Source: Granulosicoccus sp.
GTDB taxonomy: Bacteria; Pseudomonadota; Gammaproteobacteria; Granulosicoccales; Granulosicoccaceae
Assembly (NCBI GenBank): GCA_020627685.1
Contig: JAHDGK010000024.1
Coordinates: 1 to 36,885, forward strand
Length of the DNA stretch: 36,885 nucleotides
Direction of reading: 5' to 3'
Under the pieces are notes generated by a model. It did no database searches and was not told the DNA's origin. It saw only the letters and a program-made list of their open reading frames with translations. Both the position numbers and the translations under genes were made by a program. The first letter of the stretch is position 1; each line of letters begins with the position of its first letter. Below, piece after piece: positions 32,367 to 36,885 of this stretch.

Positions 32367-32531
32367 AGATAAATATCATTTAATATTGAAGTGGCGCTGC
32401 GAATCGCACCCAGCCAATGCTGTGTCGGAAACGGGGGCGAATTGGGTGAGCTTCCAAAGACTATTGAATTCGGAGATCTTTTTTAAGGTCTGCTTTTTAT
32501 TGAAATATGAAAGCTCATTGGGAGTTTTGTT

Positions 32532-34385
32532 ATGTACGCATCAATTGCGACCGTATGCCTTAGTGGAACACTCAGTGAAAAAGTGGCGGCGATTGCTGCT
32601 GCTGGTTTCAAACACATAGAAATATTTGAGAACGATCTTATCTCCTTTGATGGCAGTGTTAAGGAGGCGTCTGCACTAATACAAGACAATGGGCTGCAAG
32701 TGGTTACGTTGCAACCTTTTAGAGATTTCGAAGGACTACAACAAAGAGACAGAGTTCTGGCTTTCGATCGTGCCAAATTAAAGTTTGAGCAGATGCATGA
32801 GCTTGGAACAGAGCTTCTTATGGTTTGTAGCTCAACTCACCCTAACTCTGTTGGGGGCATAACACGACTTGCAGATGACTTTAATGAATTGGGTGAACTA
32901 GCATCGTCCTGCGGGATGCGCGTTGCGTATGAAGCTCTGGCTTGGGGTAAGCATATAAATGATTATAGGGACAGCTGGGAGGTAGTACGTCAAGCTAATC
33001 ATCGCGCGGTAGGGCTCGTGCTGGATTCGTTTCATATTTTTAGCCGCGGTACAGACCTCAATGCCATTCAAAATATTCCAGGAAATCAAATATTTTTGGT
33101 GCAAACCGCAGATGCTCCTAAATTGTCTATGGATCATCTGTCCTGGAGCCGACACTACCGAAGCTTTCCAGGGCAGGGTGAATTAAACATTGAAGCCTTT
33201 ATGAACGTGTTGGCAAGCACGGGATATGACGGGCCTTTATCGCACGAAATCTTTAATGACATTTTTAGGCGAAGTGATCCCATGCAGACTGCTGTCGATG
33301 GCTACCGCTCTTCACAGTATCTTTTATCCATGTTGCCACAGCAACAAAACTCAGTTCCGGAGCCTGTGCCGCTGAGTGGTTTCGACTTTGTTGAGATTGC
33401 CACTCAAGCTAAGCATCAAAAGCCTTTGCATGCATTGTTGGGTGCGGTGGGTTTTGTAAAACAGGGTAAGCATCGAGAGATGCAGGCCGAACATTGGCGA
33501 TGTGGTGATGTTCAGTTCGTTTTGAATTCTGACCCTGAATTTGCAAACCAATTTTTAGAAAAACGTGGAACCGGGGTTGTGGCTTTAGGGTTAAAAGTAG
33601 ATAGTGCTTATGCCACTACCAAGCGGGCAAATTTTATGGGTGTACCCGTTGTAGAGCCTGCCCAAGTCAATGCGCTGCATAGTATGGTGGGAATGGAAAA
33701 TGTAGACGGTACCGTATGGTATTGGGTCGATGCGTCCACCTCACAGCATGCATTTGATAGTGCTTTTGAATCCCTTAAGGTTGAAGATGAAAAAACAGCC
33801 ATTCCCCTGATTGATCGGGTAGACCACATCTCGTTATCACAAAGCTATCCGGATTTTTTAAGTTCATTGTTAGGGTTCAGAGTTATCTTCGATTTGGATA
33901 TAGCGCCTGCATTTGATGTGTTTGATCCTCAAGGTCTGATTCAAAGCCAGGTTGTGCATAATCGTGATCGCTCCTTTCAGTTGGCGTTTAATGCAACGGA
34001 TGCGAAAAACACGCATAGCGCTAGATTCATTGAGCGTGCAAAAGGCTCTGGTGTTCAGCACATTGCCTTGGCTACTCCTGATATTTTTAGCTGTGCTGAA
34101 GCCATACAAAATGGGGGAGTAGATTGCATTCGTATTCCTCAAAACTATTACCCGGATTTACAAGCGAGATTTGGGCTGGAAGATGCGCTTTGTCAAAAGC
34201 TTATGCGTTTTAACATTCTTTATGATCAAGATGATAACGGCGTTTTCTATCAACTTTATACAATGCCCATTGAGGGCAGACTGTTTTTCGAGTTTGTACA
34301 ACGCGAAAATAACTATCAGGGTCTTGGGGCTGCGAATGCTTGGTTGCGCGCATCTGCCCAACAGTTAAGTGAAGTTGCCGGTTAG
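32532..34385 (+). CDS. quiC1: 3-dehydroshikimate dehydratase fused to HPPD-like domain (QuiC1 type)
   Basis: A 617-residue two-domain enzyme. The N-terminal sugar-phosphate-isomerase TIM barrel (about 1-275) has metal ligands E134, D165, Q191 and E239, the set described for Pseudomonas QuiC1, which converts 3-dehydroshikimate to protocatechuate. The C-terminal half (about 285-617) resembles 4-hydroxyphenylpyruvate dioxygenase and keeps the iron triad H432 (VDHISL), H510 (GVQHIAL) and E587 (LFFEFVQR). The start at 32532 is followed by the expected MYASIATVCLSG. It supports quinate or shikimate use; protocatechuate ring-cleavage genes are not in the window, although a LigI-like lactonase is. 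The divergent GntR gene is the likely regulator. Confidence 0.92.
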   Translation: MYASIATVCLSGTLSEKVAAIAAAGFKHIEIFENDLISFDGSVKEASALIQDNGLQVVTLQPFRDFEGLQQRDRVLAFDRAKLKFEQMHELGTELLMVCSSTHPNSVGGITRLADDFNELGELASSCGMRVAYEALAWGKHINDYRDSWEVVRQANHRAVGLVLDSFHIFSRGTDLNAIQNIPGNQIFLVQTADAPKLSMDHLSWSRHYRSFPGQGELNIEAFMNVLASTGYDGPLSHEIFNDIFRRSDPMQTAVDGYRSSQYLLSMLPQQQNSVPEPVPLSGFDFVEIATQAKHQKPLHALLGAVGFVKQGKHREMQAEHWRCGDVQFVLNSDPEFANQFLEKRGTGVVALGLKVDSAYATTKRANFMGVPVVEPAQVNALHSMVGMENVDGTVWYWVDASTSQHAFDSAFESLKVEDEKTAIPLIDRVDHISLSQSYPDFLSSLLGFRVIFDLDIAPAFDVFDPQGLIQSQVVHNRDRSFQLAFNATDAKNTHSARFIERAKGSGVQHIALATPDIFSCAEAIQNGGVDCIRIPQNYYPDLQARFGLEDALCQKLMRFNILYDQDDNGVFYQLYTMPIEGRLFFEFVQRENNYQGLGAANAWLRASAQQLSEVAG

Positions 34386-34398
34386 TGGGTGGCTATTG

Positions 34399-35928
34399 TT
34401 AATTATTTTGTGTTTGCAACCGCTCAAGCCACTCCCGACTAAGCAGCTCATCAATATTTTCTGGTAGTGCTTCTTCCCACGCTAAATAATCTCGTGAGTC
34501 CTGCATGTTGCCGTGATGGCGCCCAGCGAATAGAGCAGATTCATCAATAGGTGATTCAATACTACCGGTTTGAATATGACCAGGATTGATGTCACTTGTG
34601 TCCCAGCAGTACCAGCCTGCTACATCCCAGCCGTGTTGTCGGAGCAATTGTGCGATTGCGATTGCATGTGTGCTGTCAGAACCAATTAATACGATAGATT
34701 CCCGCTCGTTAATAGCATCAGAAATGACGCTACTGATGTTCTTCCATTCTGACCCTTCAAGGTGTGCCTGAGAGAATGCTTTGGATGGTCGGAAATCGTA
34801 TATTTTTCCAGAGGCTTGTTGATGTGACATTAATTGATCAATCGAAAATTGAGGGCAGGGCGTTTCTAAGGCATGGTGATTTTTGTTTTCATTTTCAGCG
34901 CTTGGTAAAGCCGTTGTTAAGTAGGCAACACTCACATTAAAGCCCATGAGTTGTAACCAATAGGCCGCGAAAGCTGCACGGCTACCAGATCCATGGTCAA
35001 ACAATATAACGGGCACGTGATATCGTGCGATTGAACGATCTGTTTGCTGAATGAGATTTGTGCCGGAAACTTTGAGAATGTTGTGGCAGCCCAGTTCTCC
35101 AGAGGCTGCATCATCGGATACATCAAACAACAAATGTGATCTGTGCTTTGCCACAAATGATTCGATGTTTGCATCGTCCACTTGTGTGTGTGCAATTTTC
35201 CAAGTATCCAGAAAACGTCTGGCCGGTTTCGAGTTGGCAGATTCAGTGGCGAATAATCGATTGGCGTTGAACTCCCGCTCTAAACCATCAAGTTGCCAAG
35301 CTTGTGTACCGCCTTTGAAAATAACAAAGGGACCTTGGTAGCCAGCTGCTTTTAATGTGCATGCGCCAATGATGGATCGCGTACGTCCCGCACAATGAAG
35401 TAGTGCGCACTTGCCCGTGTCTTGCAAGGCTTCCATATTGGTTAGCAGTAAGCTGTTAGGCAAACTTTGCGACCCGGGTATAGTGAATTTAGCGTATTCT
35501 GCGGTCGGCCGGACATCAAACAAACGGGCATCCTGGTGCTGAGCCCGATAGTCTGCGGGTGTAATTTCCGGGATACCACAGGTGTGTGCCAGCACTTCGC
35601 CAAAAGCTTTAGACCAAACAAATTCTCCCTTAACAAAGCCGCCTCCAAATTCATTTGGTTTAGACGTAGCGTGGCGCTCTATGTGTGTGTAACCCAGCTC
35701 AAGTAGTAAATTTGCTGCCGCTTCACTGGCAGCGTCTTGCCAGTCGAGAAGGTGAATTGGAAAATCTAGCTCAGGCACGTAGCGTCTGATTTGTCTGGAC
35801 AGCACGGAAAGTGGGATATTGGTGCTTCCAAACCAATGGGCGTTTACGTGGTCACGACGTTCTCTGGTATCTATAAGCGCGAAAGGAATGCCTTTACTAT
35901 ACAGTGACGAGAAAAGGTGTTGGCTCAC
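34399..35928 (-). CDS. Tandem rhodanese-domain protein with four repeats
   Basis: A 509-residue cytoplasmic protein with four rhodanese-like domains, roughly residues 5-95, 120-225, 255-345 and 362-445. Each has the entry motif of the fold (ALIDTRERRDH, RLFDVRPTAEY, LLFDVSDD, KIYDFRPSKAF). Only domain 2 keeps the catalytic loop Cys (LLHCAGRTRS, C179); the equivalent loops in domains 1, 3 and 4 (HLLDWQDA, LFDHGSGSRA, LIGSDSTHA) have none. One active sulfur-transfer site with three structural domains is expected. It converges on the QuiC1-like gene (13-base gap). A link to thiol or sulfite handling in this sulfate-ester region is possible but unproved. Confidence 0.86.
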   Translation of the reverse strand: MSQHLFSSLYSKGIPFALIDTRERRDHVNAHWFGSTNIPLSVLSRQIRRYVPELDFPIHLLDWQDAASEAAANLLLELGYTHIERHATSKPNEFGGGFVKGEFVWSKAFGEVLAHTCGIPEITPADYRAQHQDARLFDVRPTAEYAKFTIPGSQSLPNSLLLTNMEALQDTGKCALLHCAGRTRSIIGACTLKAAGYQGPFVIFKGGTQAWQLDGLEREFNANRLFATESANSKPARRFLDTWKIAHTQVDDANIESFVAKHRSHLLFDVSDDAASGELGCHNILKVSGTNLIQQTDRSIARYHVPVILFDHGSGSRAAFAAYWLQLMGFNVSVAYLTTALPSAENENKNHHALETPCPQFSIDQLMSHQQASGKIYDFRPSKAFSQAHLEGSEWKNISSVISDAINERESIVLIGSDSTHAIAIAQLLRQHGWDVAGWYCWDTSDINPGHIQTGSIESPIDESALFAGRHHGNMQDSRDYLAWEEALPENIDELLSREWLERLQTQNN

Positions 35929-36017
35929 GCGTTTTTGTTCCTGAATAAAATTATGTGTTTTTATGGATGAATCTTTGCGTCATCGTGGCGCTTAATTCTG
36001 TCATTTAAGAATAAACG

Positions 36018-36029
36018 CTATGCGCATAG
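36018..36029. promoter_or_regulatory. CTATGCGCATAG palindrome
   Basis: Perfect 12-bp palindrome in the 174-base region between the divergent rhodanese and SDR genes. A direct repeat TAGTTAC (36065, 36080) lies closer to the SDR start. Either could be a regulator site; no regulator gene lies nearby. Confidence 0.35.
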
Positions 36030-36102
36030 TTGGCCAGCTTTGTTGCGTTCTCTATCAAAGCTGCTAGTTACAGTTTAAATAGTTACTAACGTAGGGGGGA
36101 TT

Positions 36103-36867
36103 ATGGATTTACAGCTAAGTGGGAAAACTGCACTTGTCACCGGGGCCAGTCAAGGCATAGGCAGAGCGACCGCGAAGTCTCTTGCAGCTGAAGGGGTACA
36201 GACCGCCATCGCAGCCAGACGTGGCGAATTACTGAGCGAATTGGCAGATGAGATTGCCGATGCGGGTCATCCCAGGCCTGTTGTCATACCGCACGATATT
36301 ATGGCTAAAGATGGACCTGAAGACTTAGCTTTGAAGGCGCTTAATGCCTTAGGTTCTGTTGATATTCTCATCAATTCAGCAGGCGGTAGTCGCAAGGTCG
36401 ATTTATACGCTGATGCCCAAACTTGGGAAGAGGGTATGAATATGAACTTCAATACGCAGCGTCGGTTAAGTCATGCACTTCTGCCTCAAATGATAGAGCG
36501 ATCGTGGGGGAGAATCATCACCATTAGCGGCAAGAATGAGCCGGAAAAGCATCCCGGAAAAATCAATGTAGCCATGTCGGCAAAAGCTGCTATCCATGCG
36601 TGGGCGAAAGGGTTGTCTAATGAAGTCGCTCAACACGGAGTGACAGTCAATTGTTTAGGGCCCGGAAAAATAATGAGCGAACAAATCCGAAAAAATTACG
36701 ATGAGGAACGCCGACGCAAATACGCTGAGGAAGAAATCCCTATTGGCTACATAGGAGAACCTGAAGATATGGCGGTAGTTGCGGCTTTTTTAAGCTCACC
36801 GCTCGCGCGTTATGTCACAGGTGTTGTAATACCTGTCGATGGAAGCTTTCGCAAATATGCGTTTTGA
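36103..36867 (+). CDS. SDR-family protein lacking the catalytic Tyr
   Basis: A 254-residue short-chain dehydrogenase/reductase fold. The cofactor loop TGASQGIG (13-20), NSAG (91-94) and the end motif YVTGVVIPVDGS are normal. S142 and K161 align with the catalytic Ser and Lys, but the Tyr of the YxxxK motif is Ala157 (AMSAK). FabG-like by overall pattern, yet classical proton transfer by Tyr is not possible, so it may use another acid, another reaction or be a binding protein. Arg40 after beta-2 hints at NADPH. A purine-rich leader (GTAGGGGGGATT) precedes the ATG. The gene ends 18 bases before the window edge, so what it belongs to downstream cannot be seen. Confidence 0.88.
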   Translation: MDLQLSGKTALVTGASQGIGRATAKSLAAEGVQTAIAARRGELLSELADEIADAGHPRPVVIPHDIMAKDGPEDLALKALNALGSVDILINSAGGSRKVDLYADAQTWEEGMNMNFNTQRRLSHALLPQMIERSWGRIITISGKNEPEKHPGKINVAMSAKAAIHAWAKGLSNEVAQHGVTVNCLGPGKIMSEQIRKNYDEERRRKYAEEEIPIGYIGEPEDMAVVAAFLSSPLARYVTGVVIPVDGSFRKYAF

Positions 36868-36885
36868 TCAATAGGCGAAAACCAC

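Noticed and set aside
1-36885. Mobile-element or genomic-island borders, CRISPR, tRNA genes
   Set aside because: I saw no transposase or integrase, no regular repeat-spacer pattern and no tRNA-like CCA-ended cloverleaf, though tRNAs were judged only by eye.

Overview
The window looks like a catabolic (accessory) stretch of a Gram-negative, probably marine, proteobacterial chromosome; the gammaproteobacterial flavour is my inference from gene types and moderate GC, not a measured assignment. It carries three complete TRAP transport systems plus an extra solute-binding protein, three FadR-type (GntR/FCD) regulators and one MarR regulator. The enzymes are those usually found in breakdown of aromatic, methoxylated and sulfated organic compounds. 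I saw no rRNA, tRNA, CRISPR array, transposase, phage gene or replication origin, and no stretch over about 300 bases without a gene.

Layout. (1) 22-3709: a MarR repressor diverges from a three-gene set: a PanB-like ketopantoate hydroxymethyltransferase paralogue with two changed metal-ligand positions, a Rieske oxygenase, and a GcvT/DmdA-like folate-dependent methyl- or aminomethyltransferase. A perfect 22-bp inverted repeat (571-592) lies between regulator and operon. (2) 3784-15952: a FadR-type regulator diverges from an 11-kb co-directional run: two tandem DctP binding proteins, DctQ, DctM, aldehyde dehydrogenase, glutathione transferase, SDR dehydrogenase, TAXI binding protein, fused TRAP permease and sulfotransferase. 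(3) 15949-23656: a metallo-beta-lactamase alkylsulfatase-like gene diverges from a run of GST, formylglycine sulfatase, a second alkylsulfatase paralogue, a double-OsmC protein, a LigI-like amidohydrolase and an NTF2-like protein. (4) 23738-28593: YciI-like protein, RutE-like nitroreductase, OsmC protein, and a third TRAP system with a strong terminator between the binding protein and the permease genes. (5) 28606-32250: hydroxyquinol-type intradiol dioxygenase, then a homocitrate/isopropylmalate-synthase-like enzyme flanked by two related FadR-type regulators. (6) 32532-36867: QuiC1-type 3-dehydroshikimate dehydratase fused to an HPPD-like domain, a four-rhodanese protein, and an SDR lacking the catalytic Tyr.

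How it may work together. Regions 2 and 3 share a palindrome, TTTGGGATCCCAAA, found three times between the region 2 regulator and its TRAP operon and twice between the divergent genes of region 3. In both loci two copies are exactly 63 bp apart. This suggests one regulon in which uptake (TRAP), sulfate-ester cleavage (two types of sulfatase), thiol chemistry (GST, OsmC) and oxidation (SDR, ALDH) are switched on together. My working hypothesis is uptake and degradation of a sulfated, possibly ether-linked or methoxylated, phenolic, with ring fission by the intradiol dioxygenase and entry of quinate/shikimate-type compounds through QuiC1. Substrate identity is inference; the shared operators and motifs are visible in the sequence.
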